Assembly: GCF_000715075.1 (NCBI RefSeq)
Contig: NC_134087.1
Location: 104,757,161-104,821,160 of the forward strand
Length of the DNA stretch: 64,000 bases
Reading direction: 5' to 3'
Source: Nicotiana tabacum
Lineage: Eukaryota; Streptophyta; Magnoliopsida; Solanales; Solanaceae
Numbering within the stretch: the stretch's first letter is position 1; every line of letters starts with the position of its first letter. Of the stretch, positions 10,933 through 23,200 are shown piece by piece. Under the pieces are notes generated by a model, which was not told the origin of the DNA, made no database searches, and was given only the letters and a program-made list of their open reading frames with translations. A program made the translations under genes and the position numbers.

Positions 10933-12396
10933 AGCTCGACTATGATGTTATGTTGCTGTTGCGGTTGTTATTGCGTCTGCTGCCGCTGTCCCCATTGGCC
11001 CGAGACGATGATAGACGGGGAATCAATTTTCCTCTTTTGTAGACAATCATTCAGACTATTCACTGCTACTCACTCTCCTACCCAGGCCTAGTGTGGCATT
11101 TCATCCCTTGGGTTTTTATTTTCCAAAGGCATAAAGTGGCACCCCCTATCGTTAAGGTCGGGGCCTGCCGAATCTTCAACCTTTGGATTCGGCGGGCTAT
11201 GTCTCTTTTCTCTGCCTCCTATGCATCCCCTCCTTTTTCTCTTCTTCATCTTTTCCCTCGGTGAGGCCTTTTCGTGGGATTGAGATGGGAACCTAGAGGA
11301 GATGGTGGCCGAAGGATTTGCCTTCGAGGATGCGAGCTCGAGGGAGCGGCGCTCAAGGATGATGATACTGGAGATGGACCTTCGAGGATGGACCGGGTTC
11401 TTGGATTTTCATCTTATGTACATCCTTCTGCTTCTTCGTTTTTGTGTAGGGATCCTCTGTAGGCTTTTGCAATCATATAAGAGGGCCCCTCGAGGGCCGT
11501 TGTATATGAATATTCATGAATATAGAGATATTTTCTTGATTCTTGTTTTTGATACTACCCCTATTGTTGTATGTTCTTGTGCGCTTCGAGGCTTTTGAAT
11601 GTTTTCCTTTGCTTCTGCCTTTGATTTTTGTCGTGTTCTCGTATACTTTTGTGCGTTCGCGGAGATTTTGAATGTATGCCTTTATTGACAATTGCAGATA
11701 TTTTTCTGGCTTTTGGTCAACAGGAATGGCTCCTTTCCGAGCTCATTGTTATTCCCAGAATCAAGCCCGAAGTGGTCCGATAAACCTTGATCATCGGGCC
11801 CTTGAGCCCCATGGAGATAGAGCACCGAAGCGAAAGTCGACTTTGGGCGCTCGGAGCTTTTATTTTGAGCTTGGCATAGATAACCTTTTGAGGTGTTGTA
11901 GGCATGCTTCTGAGGAAGGAGCTATTCGTATTTAGGCGATTTTCTGCGGTCGAGCCCTCGTGGGCAGAGCTTGAAGTGCTTATTTTTCTTTTTAGAAAGG
12001 AAAACCACGAGGTCAGATACCGCTCGAGCTCTATGATGGCGCTGAAGGATTTCCGGAGCCTAACTTATTTTTGATGGGGGTCCTCGAGGTTGGGCACCAC
12101 CTCGGGACTGGAGATGATGCAATTGGCTCCTTGAAGCCTAACTTCTTGTCGATGGAGGTCTCTAGGGTCGGGTACCACCCCGGGATCTGTACCGAGGTCG
12201 TTGGCCTCCCGGGGCTTACCCTGGACAGGCGAATCGTTACTGCTTCCCATATATATATGGGGTGGCTCTTGCTTCATTGGAAGATCTCATTATTTTAGAT
12301 AGCTATCCTTCTGCCTTGGCATCAGGTCCTTCGTTTCCTTAAGCGCAAAAGTGTTGGTGTAGGCCCCTGCTTCAATCTGCCAATTCTACCATAGCC
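10933..12396 (+). other. Element C accessory-gene leader, no coding region seen
   Basis: About 1.46 kb separate the solo LTR from the accessory-gene ATG. The comparable distance from TATA to ATG in element A is only about 130 bp, so C has gained sequence here. Contents are a hairpin at 11,163-11,197, a loose ~90-bp duplication near 11,560-11,680 and an ~80-bp tandem duplication at about 12,051-12,190. The short frames do not resemble known proteins. Confidence 0.5.
12051..12190 (+). repeat. ~80-bp tandem duplication
   Basis: GAGCCTAACTTATTTTTGAT..GGTCCTCGAGGTTGGGCACCACCTCGGGA is repeated as GAAGCCTAACTTCTTGTCGAT..GGTCTCTAGGGTCGGGTACCACCCCGGGA, offset about 80 bp. Confidence 0.65.
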
Positions 12397-14194
12397 ATGG
12401 TAGCTACTTTAGGGCTGGCCCGGCGGGGAGGGGAGAGTTCCACTCCCAGTACTCAGGATCCGCAGGAGTTTACTCTAAAGACTATGTCTTTGATAAGAGA
12501 GGAACATCTGGAGGTGGTGAGGAGATATTGCGGATGGGGCGAGGGGGTAGCGTTGTAGGCGCTTTCCTCAGATGAGATTATTGTGGACTCCGCCGATGGA
12601 TTCCTGAACGTATATTTATACCCTTTCGCACTAAGCCCCCTTGATAGGGTCGTGCTTGACTTCTACCTGAAGTATCGGGTTACTTTGGCACAGATACATC
12701 CGTCGTTTTGGCGAGTGGTGCTGATGATGAGATTATTTGCGGAGAAGTCTGGCCTTGAATTCATGCTTAGTCACCTCATCAGGATGTATCGGCCCTTCCA
12801 CCGTTGAGGCCTGCTAACCCTGCAGTGTCGTTCGCCTACGCCCTTCATTGTTGATGATGAGGTAGATGAGGATCAAGAGTAGGTCAGTCGATTCATACAG
12901 GTTAGGACGACCGATATTATCCCCGTGGAGCTCATGCCATTTCTCGAGGGATGGAATTACATGTGTGAGTAGAGTGTCTCGTGCCTTCTTAGACTTTCTT
13001 ATAGTGAAAACCAGTTGAGTAATTGTGTTTCCACCTTTTCTGCAGTAACTTCATGCACACCGGGTGAAGTTCCTAATTTTCCCAGCTGGGTTCGGAGGTT
13101 GGCAACCTATTCGACTTGCGACGACCGTAGGTGGCGAGCTATGTCCCGGGGCAGGTGGAAAGCGAAACACCAAGGTATGCGCGTTTGCTACTTTTATGTT
13201 GGTCTTTGTGTGTTTGAGATGGCATTTCCCTCTTTCTTTTGTACTGGCTTTGCCGTTGCAGGTATCGGGCAGTTCCATGGGGTGAGGCTGTGTTCCTCCG
13301 GAGAGGGGGAGGAGTCGTCGCCTTCCGAGCTAAGGGACGATGGCGATAAATGGGATTTGCACTCGCAATGCGATAGAGCTTTTAGCGGGGCTAAAGGGGC
13401 CCGTGTCTTTGAGGAGAGAGCATCGTCCGAGCCCGCTATTCCCAAAGTCTTTGGTTCCGGAGCGATGGTTCCCCCGAGTGATTATGCCTCCATCGAGGTT
13501 GGTTCATCAAGGACCGGAGGGGCAGGACCAACAGGAGTGTGCTCGGCCTTCGAGGAAGTCCGCCGGCTTTACTTTGCGGTGAGTTTTGGCGTAGTCCTTC
13601 TGCATTTAGTGTCTTCCTTTCCTTATCGAGTTTTTCTTCTGCATGCCTTTGATAGGCTTAGGTCTGAGCTGCTCCGTATGGGGCTAGGATTCGGAAAGCT
13701 CTGGATGAGGGCGAGTCCCTTAGGCTCCTCAGCGAGGAGAAGGAGGTTGAGTTGATGCACTGGCGATATGAGGCGTACCGGAGCTCGAACTACGAGAGCT
13801 ATTTGATGGAGCAGGTAACCTCTCATTGTACGTGTTTTGCCTTTTTGACCCTTAAGGTTAATCCTTTTGCTTATCTTAGTTGCAAAAAAAGACGGAGGCT
13901 CTTGAGTACCTTAGGGGCGAAGCCGACCGAGTTAGGCATGCTTGTGGTGAACTGAGGGCTCAGGTGCAGGATCAAGCTTTAGAGGAGAAGGGTGCCTTGG
14001 CTAAAGTTCCCGTCTTCAAGGCCCAACTCCGCTTGGCTCATGAAAATGCTTCAGTTCAAGTGGATATGATTGCGAAGCTCGAGTCCGATCTCTCGAAGGT
14101 CAGGGATGAGATAACCGATGCTCGGGCTGAAGCAGCATTGAGTCGGACTAAGGCTGATCAGGAGATGGCGATTTATTTGAAGGACGCTACTGAT
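12397..14194 (+). pseudogene. Element C accessory gene (Transposase_28-like), exons before the F insertion
   Basis: This multi-exon gene lies antisense to its element. The ATG at 12,397 follows a long leader. Exon 1 (to about 12,967) holds the conserved N-terminal domain: IREEHLEVVRRYCGWGEG, then FLNVYLYPFALSPLDRVVLDF, IHPSFWRVVLMM and VELMPFLEGWNYM, with stops at 12,556 and about 12,805. Exon 2 (about 13,046-13,174) ends RWKAKHQG before GTATGCG. Exon 3 (about 13,261-13,577) is acidic and Ser-rich and ends before GTGAGT. Exon 4 ends YESYLMEQ at 13,816. Exon 5 (from about 13,882) is coiled coil (KTEALEYLRGEADRVRHA) and is cut at 14,194 by element F. The reading frame resumes at 25,061. Such proteins are usually 500-700 residues; the function is unknown. 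The exon with KARWEAKDHG in A (near 53,160) is the counterpart of exon 2. Confidence 0.75.
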
Positions 14195-17100
14195 TGTTGA
14201 TACCCAATTTTTTCCTATATATTTTCAATATGCAGTATACCTTCAAAATAGCATATATATATATGCATATATAAGCATATCCAAGGGTTTTATCATTTTT
14301 TCCATAATTTTAAAGTTTTAAATTGATTTATTTTCTTCTTTTTTATCCATAAAATCCCCAATAATTATTTCCAAAATTATTGTTTTGATAATTCATCTAT
14401 TGGATTTCTATATTTATGCCAAAATATGGCTAAGTTAATTTTTACATATTTTTACAATTACATTTATTATTTTTAAAGCTAAATTGCACAATTGCAATAT
14501 TAGCCCTTTTAAGATTTAATTATGTTTTATCCGCATAAAATTGGATTCTGTATTTTTAAATTGTTAATTATGTATTATAAATCATTTTAGCACTTTAAAT
14601 TATTTATCAGAAACTATTCACTATTTTTATAAATCAAATAGGGAAAAAGTGGCTATTTAAAATATAGCCAAATTGACTTTCAATTGTAGGCCAAGTCAGT
14701 ACCCCAATTCCCAGCCCAATTTCAAGTAAAACCCGACCCACAACCTTTTTACCCATGCCCAAACCCGGAACCCCACCTACCCTCTCTAATCTCGGTCGTT
14801 GATCTCCCAGATCAACTATCCACATTGTTTCTTACCTTTTTTTAACCCAACGACCCCCCAAAACCTTACCCCATTTTTCATTTGAGCCACCTTTGAATCC
14901 TTTTCCTCCCCAATTCTCTCTGAAACCTAAACCTAACCCTAGCCGCCACCACCCAAACTAGCCTTGGTCCTTTCGATCCTCACTCAATCCATGGATTCCC
15001 TTGGCTGTTTAAGACATATACTTGTCTCCTACATATCCTAGTTGGTCGTTTTGTGATTTCATAGAAGGATCTCGAAGAGATCTAGTCCTGGAGCGGTTCA
15101 ACTCTTATCCATGGTCTTTCATGCCATTTTCCGGCCATCCATGGCTGTTCGAGTAAGATCCATGACTTTTCCGGCTAAAACCAGTAACATTCTAAGGTTT
15201 TCTCATCTTCTCTGGGTTCTCTAAAACCCTAACTCTTGAGATTTTTCATCTTTTCTTTAGATCTGTCTTAGATCTAGGTGTATCCATGAGTTTTTAACCA
15301 ATTTTTTCCTCGTCTCTGCTATTTTCTGAAAAACCTAGCTATAAATCCACCGATCTTTTGGGATCTGAGATGGATCTATGGTTTTTTTAAGGTTTCACCT
15401 GTTTTCCTCAAAATATTTCTCTGATTTCAAACGATTTCTTCATTTTCCAGACAACGATGTCTTTCTGATTTTAGCAATTACTTTGATTTTTAGCATGTTT
15501 AAACATCACCTGAGTCTTTCCTTTTTGCTCGATTCATTTTTGTCAAGAAACCCTAACACTTCTGGGTTCGATTCGAAGTTTGAGTCTGTTTGAGATGTGT
15601 TTGCATTACTATCATGAACATTCTAGGTTTCATATGTGTTCTATATGCTCTTGTGCTTCCTGCTCTAATTTGTTCTAAAGGTTTCTTTGATTTTGTCCAA
15701 ACATATGTTATTTACCGTTTAATAGGTCCGACTATTTGTTTTATTGATTGTTCACATAATTTATGCTGATTTTGCGTAATCTCCTTAAACCAACATCTGT
15801 GATTTTGTGTATTTTCCTTATAATTCTGTACTTATTTTTTGAAATTACTTCCTTTTTTCTGTGATACTTTCCTTAGTTAGTGCTAATTCCCTGTGATTTT
15901 CCATCTCATCCATGATTCTTTGAACTGACTTTCAGAATTGAAATTATGCTCTACCTTATTTATGTGCACAATATGCTATTAGTATACTTTCCTTACTTAA
16001 AAATATTCCGTACAAAGTCCTTATTACATGCTGCATGCTTTTACTACTCCTATTATGATAAAATCAGTTATTTTCCTACTTGATACGACTTGTACCCGTT
16101 TGAACTATGACTCCCTAATTTAAGGAAGTCCGGGTCTTTAATTGATTTTGATTCGTATTATTTCTATAATTATGCTAAGTCAGTACTTATTACCTTATTT
16201 TCCTGTCTGTTATCAAACTATAAATACTCTACCCTCTCTTTAGCATAAGGCACGGACAATTAGCTCAGAACACACACATACACACTCAAACTCTCTTTTC
16301 TTTCTCTACTACTTGTGCTACTGCTTGTCTAGCCGGCTGAAAGTCAAAGCTAGACTGTGGAACTCTACTTGCTTTACTTTTTTGCACTTTGCTTCCTTAA
16401 CTGGTATGTTCCTAGTTCAATTCTGATACTCAACTCTATGTGCTCCATTATTTGTCAATCCCTGTCTTTTTCTGCACTGACTTGATGGCTCATGTTGTTC
16501 AATTTCACTTCTTGTTCACTGCTTTACTCAGCATGCTTAAGTTCTGCCCTCTCTTGTTCAAATGTAATCAGCATGTCTACTTGAGTTCCTGTTTATGTCT
16601 CTCAACTAGTATGTCCCCCAGTGTACTTGATAAACACTAAGTCATTACTAATTATGTGTAATAGACCCTTGCATGACTACTCCCATACCCTGTCCCTATG
16701 TCTTATTACAATTCTAAGCATGCTTCCCTTGTTAACTCTCTAAAGTAATTGTTTGTCTTCTAAAGGCCAATCAGTCCCTACTTATTCTTTGCACTTGCTG
16801 GTCTATATGCATCTCTTCTTAGCCATGTTTATGTGTTTCTAATTTGGGCCCTTTGTGTCCCCAACCCCTACTTCCCTATTTGTAACTTTTGAAACTATAC
16901 TATTCTTTGAACTTGTTTTGTGTGTGTGCTGGCTTGTTCTAAGTTATTGTTGCTCCTATTCCCTTCTCCTTTTCAAAACTGTTCTGCTGTTTTGCAAACT
17001 TATTTCAAACATGTTGTTTCAAAACTGATTTCCAATTCAACCTTCTTTTAAATCTATGTCAAGCACTCCCACTTTACTCCTAAACTACTATGTTCTGCCC

Positions 17101-18949
17101 CTTTTGCGTGAGCCTTGCCTTGCGACCCTTGAGCTCCCTCTGAACTTGGACATATAAAAGCTGGCCTTTACATACTGCACTTACTCTATCTTGGTTATGA
17201 AATCTGGGTGTGAGCACTGCCCGGGATCCCTTGAGGTCCTTAGGGAACTCTGACACGCCCAGATATGGGAAAGACTATGGAACCATCTTGGCATTTGGGG
17301 TGATTGATTACATAACTCATGGAGGAAGTCCTAATCAGGCTTCCTATAGTAATAATTTGTAATTACATGGTATGTAATAATTTGTAAACAAGTATAGGGG
17401 TAGCTAGTTAAAAGGGATAGGGTAAATATGCATGTTATAGTTGTTAAGGGGGTAGAAAACATGTTGTTAGGTTTATATTCCTAATTGCGCAATACAAATC
17501 ATGCTTAGGGTTCATACATGCATTAAAAATCATGCTCTTAGGTCCTATGTTTCCTGCTTCAGCATCTCATCCGTTACTAATCCATGTTTTACGTATATCA
17601 CTTAGAAATCCTGCTCCTATGACGATAACAACATTGGTATAGAAAGATGTTACTCTTGTACTTTAAGAAGTCTTACTTCATTAGGTCTGTAATTCTTGAG
17701 TGCATTTAGAAATCATGCCTTAGGGATTCTGTTTTTTTTTTACAATCCTGCCATTTGCATGTGTATATTAGATATCATGTTCTAGGATCCTCTTTGCATT
17801 ATGACGCCTAGTTAATTACTGATTCATGAAAAGGTAATAAAATGATCTCACACTGTGATGTTTTCTGAATAAAATAGGTAATAATCTTCGCATTCGTATC
17901 AACTAGAACATCATGCTCTTAGGTAAAAACCACCTTCAAACTGTTTTAATAATTCTAAATAATTGCTGCATATTACGCTTAGGCAAGCCTTAGGTAATAA
18001 CTTAAATAAAACCAGAACTGCCTTTATTTAACTGTCAGCATGTTAAAATCAGTAGGCAAGCCTGATTCGGACTTCTTTTCTGAGTCATGTAATAAATCTA
18101 ATTCTGTTGAAATCACTTAGATACTATGCTTTAGAATTATGAATTCAAACCTTATTTGTGTATGAGCCATGCTATCTATGTGCATTACCTATGGAGGTAT
18201 ACTTGAGCCTTTCGTTTGTCTTCCATGCACCCCTTAATTGATGTCCTACTTGTCATTGTATGTCGCCTTAGTATTTTGCCTTTAAACTTGAGGGTCTGCC
18301 TAAAACCTCCTTCTTATAGGATAGGAGTCTCAAATTCCTCCGGGACTAATAGGAAGGGACGGGTAACAGCATGCAATAGGGGTCGAGACCAACCCTCGCT
18401 TTGATTACCTTCACGGGGCGGGAAAGGGTAGATATGGATATGATGACCGGTGCATTAATACCGCGTGTAGCCCCTCTTTGAGGATTGTCATACCAGGTAT
18501 TGCATTGATGTGATCCATATTAAAAACAAACCTAGGACACCCCTATTTACAATCATAAACATGCTTAGTTTGTAATTTTTTTCAAAATCTTGCTTCTCAT
18601 TAATTGCTTTTTCAAACATCTATGTTCTTAAACTTAAATCCCCTACTATTTGAGCCATACTTGTTTATCTGCTACTCGTACAAATTTACAAGCACTGTTT
18701 GGCCGGGAACCATACTAGTGGATCCTGAGGGGTGACTAATACCTTCCTCTTAGGATAATTTCAAGCCCTTACCCTATCTCTGGTTACCAAACGTAGTTAC
18801 GAATGAACCCTATAGGTGCCCTAACGCACCTTAAAATCGTTAGGTGGCGACTCTTCAAAATCGCAAACCCCCTTTCCCAAAAGGAAAGAGTTGTCCCATA
18901 CCAAAATGTCATGAACTCGATTCCTCGAAAGGAAAAAGGAGGCGCGACA
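14195..18949 (+). repeat. Element F 5' LTR
   Basis: This copy is collinear with the 3' LTR over its full length. A TATA box CTATAAATAC is at 16,218-16,227, so about 2.7 kb of the LTR would lie in R-U5, which is unusually long. A hairpin CCTAACG/CGTTAGG (18,820-18,826 with 18,838-18,844) directly precedes TGGCGACTCTT (18,845-18,855). No coding region is seen; the many short frames are not conserved between the two LTRs. Confidence 0.92.
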
Positions 18950-18952
18950 GCA

Positions 18953-18970
18953 TGACGACTCTATTGGGGA
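18953..18970 (+). other. Primer binding site of element F
   Basis: TGACGACTCTATTGGGGA lies 3 bp after the LTR. It matches the PBS of B (TAGCGACTCTATTGGGGA) except at the second and third bases. I recall TGGCGACTCTGCTGGGGA as the Ogre/Tat-type site assigned to tRNA-Arg; the tRNA is not confirmed here. Confidence 0.8.
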
Positions 18971-19358
18971 CATTTAGGCTATTACCCTTTCATACCGTTT
19001 TTGTGAATTTGTACCCTCCTCCCCTTATGTGCAATTATTTGTTTAATTTCCTTTAAGCATTTAATTTCTTCTTCAAAAGCAAAATTGACATATCTTTCTT
19101 GTTTCTTTCCTTTATAACTGCTTTAAATTATGAAACTGATGTATTTATCGCTTTTTTAACGTGCAAATACATGTCAACATGCTTTTAATTATTGCATAAT
19201 CATGCTCAACATCATACTCCACTCGTGCCAAACAAATACTATAGCAACGCTTGATGAGTTGTTGTGCTCTTCCTATATCATTACCCCTAAATTTGGAAAG
19301 GTTTATTTGCGATAAAACTAGTCGATCAGTGGTGCAATAGACAGTTCTGTGCCTTTCC

Positions 19359-19381
19359 CCCTTGAGTTGTCCGCTCAAGGG
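19359..19381 (+). other. Leader hairpin of element F
   Basis: CCCTTGAG and CTCAAGGG form a perfect 8-bp stem around the loop TTGTCCG. A counterpart with the loop TTGTTCG stands in the leader of element B at 38,138-38,156. It is a candidate packaging or dimerisation signal, by position only. Confidence 0.6.
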
Positions 19382-19627
19382 TACCAATCAACTGGGTTTA
19401 CCTAAACCTAAACGGAAGTCATCACGTTCTGTGCATTTATTTGGAGAACTAAGTGATTCATGCTACTTGTTGATATTAAATAGTCGAGTCTGGCGGGGGG
19501 TAAGGGCGTGACCTTGTTTGTCTTGCAAAAAATGAGGCATGAGGTCCCAAGTTTCGGTATGGCTAGCACGCCCCCACTCTTGCTAGACTAGTGGAAGAGT
19601 CTTCCATCAAATGACCAAATCAATTAG

Positions 19628-19852
19628 TGGAAAGAGAGGGCCGCCAAAGCTAGTGAAAAGTTGGAATATCTGGAATACAGTCTGCTGGAATTGGAAGAAA
19701 AAGTGAAGAAGAGAGTCGCCGACTGCCAGGACACTGAGGGAAAGGAAGGAGAACATTTGGCAAAGGCATTTTTACTGGTGAACCTATACGAACTGGAAGA
19801 TTTGATCAATGAGAGCATTCAACCTGAGGAAGGTCCTTCTGAGGCCAAATAG
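19628..19852 (+). CDS. Short coiled-coil reading frame inside element F
   Basis: This open frame of about 75 codons lies between a TAG at 19,625 and a TAG at 19,853. It has no convincing ATG near its start. The sequence is strongly charged and helical (KASEKLEYLEYSLLELEEK, then GKEGEHLAKAFLLVNLYELEDL). It is the only protein-like stretch in the internal region and lies about 400 bp before the PPT. I do not recognise a named domain. It may be the tail of an accessory or gag-like protein left when the rest was deleted. Its amino-acid pattern looks like real past coding, unlike the other frames nearby. Confidence 0.4.
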   Translation, partial: WKERAAKASEKLEYLEYSLLELEEKVKKRVADCQDTEGKEGEHLAKAFLLVNLYELEDLINESIQPEEGPSEAK

Positions 19853-20097
19853 ATTATGTTTACTCGCTTTCCAAATGTAATAAGGCCAATGGCCATTAGT
19901 GACATTTATTTCTTGCTTATTTAATGTCGTTTTGGGATTCGCCTATCTTTATCAATAAAATGAGGCATTTAACATTTTAAGTTCTCCAAATCAATTTGTC
20001 GTTAGGCCTACCTTGGGCACAAAGAGGTTCCCAAATTAGGACACGTTTTACATTTCTGCACTATGTGTTTAAATATTGCAATACTTTTTGTAATCCT

Positions 20098-20160
20098 CAC
20101 TGACTTGGTTATTCCTATAAAAACAGGGATATGTAAGCAACTCAGAAGCCAGGGTGCGGC
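20098..20160 (+). other. Pre-PPT motif of element F
   Basis: TGACTTGGTTATTCCTATAA..GGGATATGTAAGCAACTCAGAAGCCAGGGTGCGG is homologous to the stem motif before the PPT in B (46,135-46,190) and D (57,690-57,743, inverted). In this copy the stem bases have decayed. Confidence 0.55.
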
Positions 20161-20240
20161 CTAAATCTTCCGAAACCGTTTTGCTCGATCAAAATTGGCC
20201 ATCATATCTTTACCCGACAACTCTTTCATCCTTCTCGGGT

Positions 20241-20253
20241 AAAGAGGGGCAGC
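20241..20253 (+). other. Polypurine tract of element F
   Basis: AAAGAGGGGCAGC directly precedes the TG of the 3' LTR. It compares with AAAGAGGGGTAAC in B and AAAGTGGGGCAGC in D. Confidence 0.85.
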
Positions 20254-23200
20254 TGTTGATACCCAATTTTTTCCTATATATTTTCAATACACAGTATACC
20301 TTCAAAATAGCATATATATGCATATATAAGCATGTCCAAGGGTTTTAACATTTTTTCCATAATTTTAAAGATTTAAATTAATTTATTTTCTCCCTTTTTA
20401 TCCATAAAATCCCCAATAATTATTTTCAAAATTATTGTTTTGATAATTCATCTATTGGATTTCTATATTTATGCCAAAATATGGCTAAGTTTATTTTACA
20501 TATTTTTATAATTATATTTAGTATTTTTAAAGCTAAATTGCATAATGGCAATATTAGCCCTGTTAAGATTTAATTATGTTTTATACGCATAAAATTGGAT
20601 TCTGTATTTTTAAATTGTTAATTATGTATTATAAATCATTTTAGCACTTTAAATTATTTTTCATAAACTATTTACTATTTTTATAAATACATTAGGGAAA
20701 AAGTGGCTATTTAAAATATAGCCAAATTGACTTTCAATTGTAGCCCAAGTCAGGACCCCAATTCCCAGCCCAATTTCAATTAAAACTCGACCCACACCCT
20801 TTTTACCCATACCCAAACCCGGAACCCCTCCTACCTTCTCTAATCTCGACCGTTGATCTCCTAGATCAACGATCCACATTGTTTCTTACCTTTTTTAACC
20901 CAACGACCCCCCAAAACCCTACCCCATTTTTCATTTGAGCCGCCTTTGAATCCCTTTCCTCCCCACTTCTCTATGAGACGTAAACCTAACCCTAGCAGCC
21001 ACCACCCAAACCAGCCCTAATCCTTTTGATCCTCACTCAATCTATGGATTCCCATTGCTGTTTGAGACGTATACTTGTCTCCTACATATCCTGGTTGCTC
21101 GTTTTGTGATTTCATGGAAGGATCTCGAAGAGATATATTCCAGATCCGGTTCAACTTTTATCCATGGTCTTCATGCCATTTTCCGGCCATCCATGTTTGT
21201 TCGAGTAGGATCCATGACTTTTCCGGCTAAAATTGGTAACGTTCTAAGGCTTTCTCATCTTCTCTGGGTTCTCTGAAACCCTAACTTTTGAGATTTTTCA
21301 TCTTTTCTTTAGATCTGTTTTAGATCTAGGTGTATCCATGAGTTTTTAACCAATTTTTTCCTCGTCTCTGCTATTTTTTGAAAAACCTAGCTATAAATCC
21401 TCCGATCTTTTTAGATCTGTGATGAATCTATGGGTTTTTTTAAGGTTTTCACCAATTTTCCTCAAAATATTTCTCCAATTTCAAACGATTTTTTTATTTC
21501 CCAGACTAGGGTTTCCAAAACCCTTTTTGCAAAAATGATGTCTTTCTAATTTTAGCAATTACTTTGATTTTTAGCATGTTTAAACATCACCTGAGTCTTT
21601 CCTTTTTGCTCGGTTCATTTTTATCAAGAAGCCCTAACACTTCTGGGTTTGATTCAAAATTTCAGTCTATTTGCGGTGTATTTGCATGACAGTTATGAAC
21701 ATTCTAGGTTTCATGTGTGTTCTATATGCTCTTGTGCTTCCTGCTCTAATTTGTTCTTAAGGTTTCTTTTATTTTGTCCAAACACATGTTATTTATCGTT
21801 TAATAGGTCCGACTATTTGTTTTATTGATTGTTCACATAATTTTTGCTGATTTTGCGTAATCTCCTTAAACCTACATCTGTGATTTGGTGTTTTTTCCTT
21901 GTAATTCTGTACATATTTTTTGAAATTTCTTCCTTATATTTTTGTGATATTTTCCTTAGTTAGTGCTGATTCCCTGTGATTTTCCATCCCATCCGTGATT
22001 CTTTGAATTGACTTTCAGAATTGAAATTGTGCTCTACCTTATTTATGTGCACAATATGTTGTTAGTATACTTTCTTTACTTGAAAATATTTCGTACTTAG
22101 TCCTTATTACATGCTACATGCTTTTACTACTCCTATTATGATAAAATTAGTTCTTTTCCTACTTGATACAACTTGTACCCATTTGAACTTTGACTCCCTA
22201 ATTGAAAGGAGTCTGGGTCTTTAATTGCTTCTGATTCGTATTATTTCTAAAATTATGCTAAGTCAATACTTATTACCTTATTTTCCTTCCTGTTCTCAAA
22301 CTATAAATACTCTAGCCTCTCTTTAGCATAAGACACAAACAATTAGTTTAGAACACACACATACACACTCAAACTCTCTTTTCTTTCTCTACTACTTATG
22401 CTGCTGCTTGTCTAGCCAGCTGAAAGCCAAAGCTAGACTGTGGAACTCTACTTGCTTTACTTTTCTGCACTTTGCTTCCTTAACTGGTATGTTACTAGTT
22501 CAATTCTGAAACTCAACTCTATGTGCTCCATTGCTTGTCAATCCCTGTCTTAATCTGCACTGAGCTAATGGCTCATGTTGTTTAATTGCACTTCTTGTTC
22601 ACTGCTTTACTCAGCATGCTTAAGTTCTGCCCTCTTTTGTTCGAATGTAATCAGCACGTCTACTTAAGTTCCTGTTTATGTCTCTCAACTAGTATGTCCC
22701 CTAGTGTACTTGATTAACACTAAGTCATGACTAATTATGTGTAATAGACCCCTGCATGACTACTCTCATACCATGTCCCTATGTCTTATTACAATTCTAA
22801 GCATGATTCCCTTGTTAACTCTCTGAAGTAATTATTTGTGTTCTAAAGGACAATCAGTCCCTACTTATTCTTTGCACTTGCTGCTCTATATGCATCTCTT
22901 CTCAGCCATGTTTATGTGTTTCTGATTTGGGCCCTCTGTGTCCCTAACCCTACTTCCCTGTTCGTAACTTCTGAATCTGTAATAATCTTTGAACTTGTTT
23001 TGTGTATGTGCTGGCTTGTTCTAAGTTATTGTTGCTCCTATTCCCTTTTCCTTTTCAAAATTGTTCTACTGTTTTGCAAACTTATTTCAAACATGCTGTT
23101 TCAAAACTGTTTTCCAATTCAACCTTCTGTTAAATCTATGTCAAGCACTCTCACTCTACTCCTAGACTACTAGGTTCTGCCCTTTTGTGCGAGCCTTGCC

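Noticed and set aside
12071..12298. 75-codon frame before the accessory gene
   Set aside because: It is the translation of an ~80-bp tandem duplication in the leader; no domain.
13015..13755. Longest single reading frame of the window (246 codons), plus strand
   Set aside because: It runs through two exons of the accessory gene and the introns between them. GTATGCG at 13,175, the AG near 13,260 and GTGAGT near 13,578 mark real exon borders, so the frame as a whole is not a protein.
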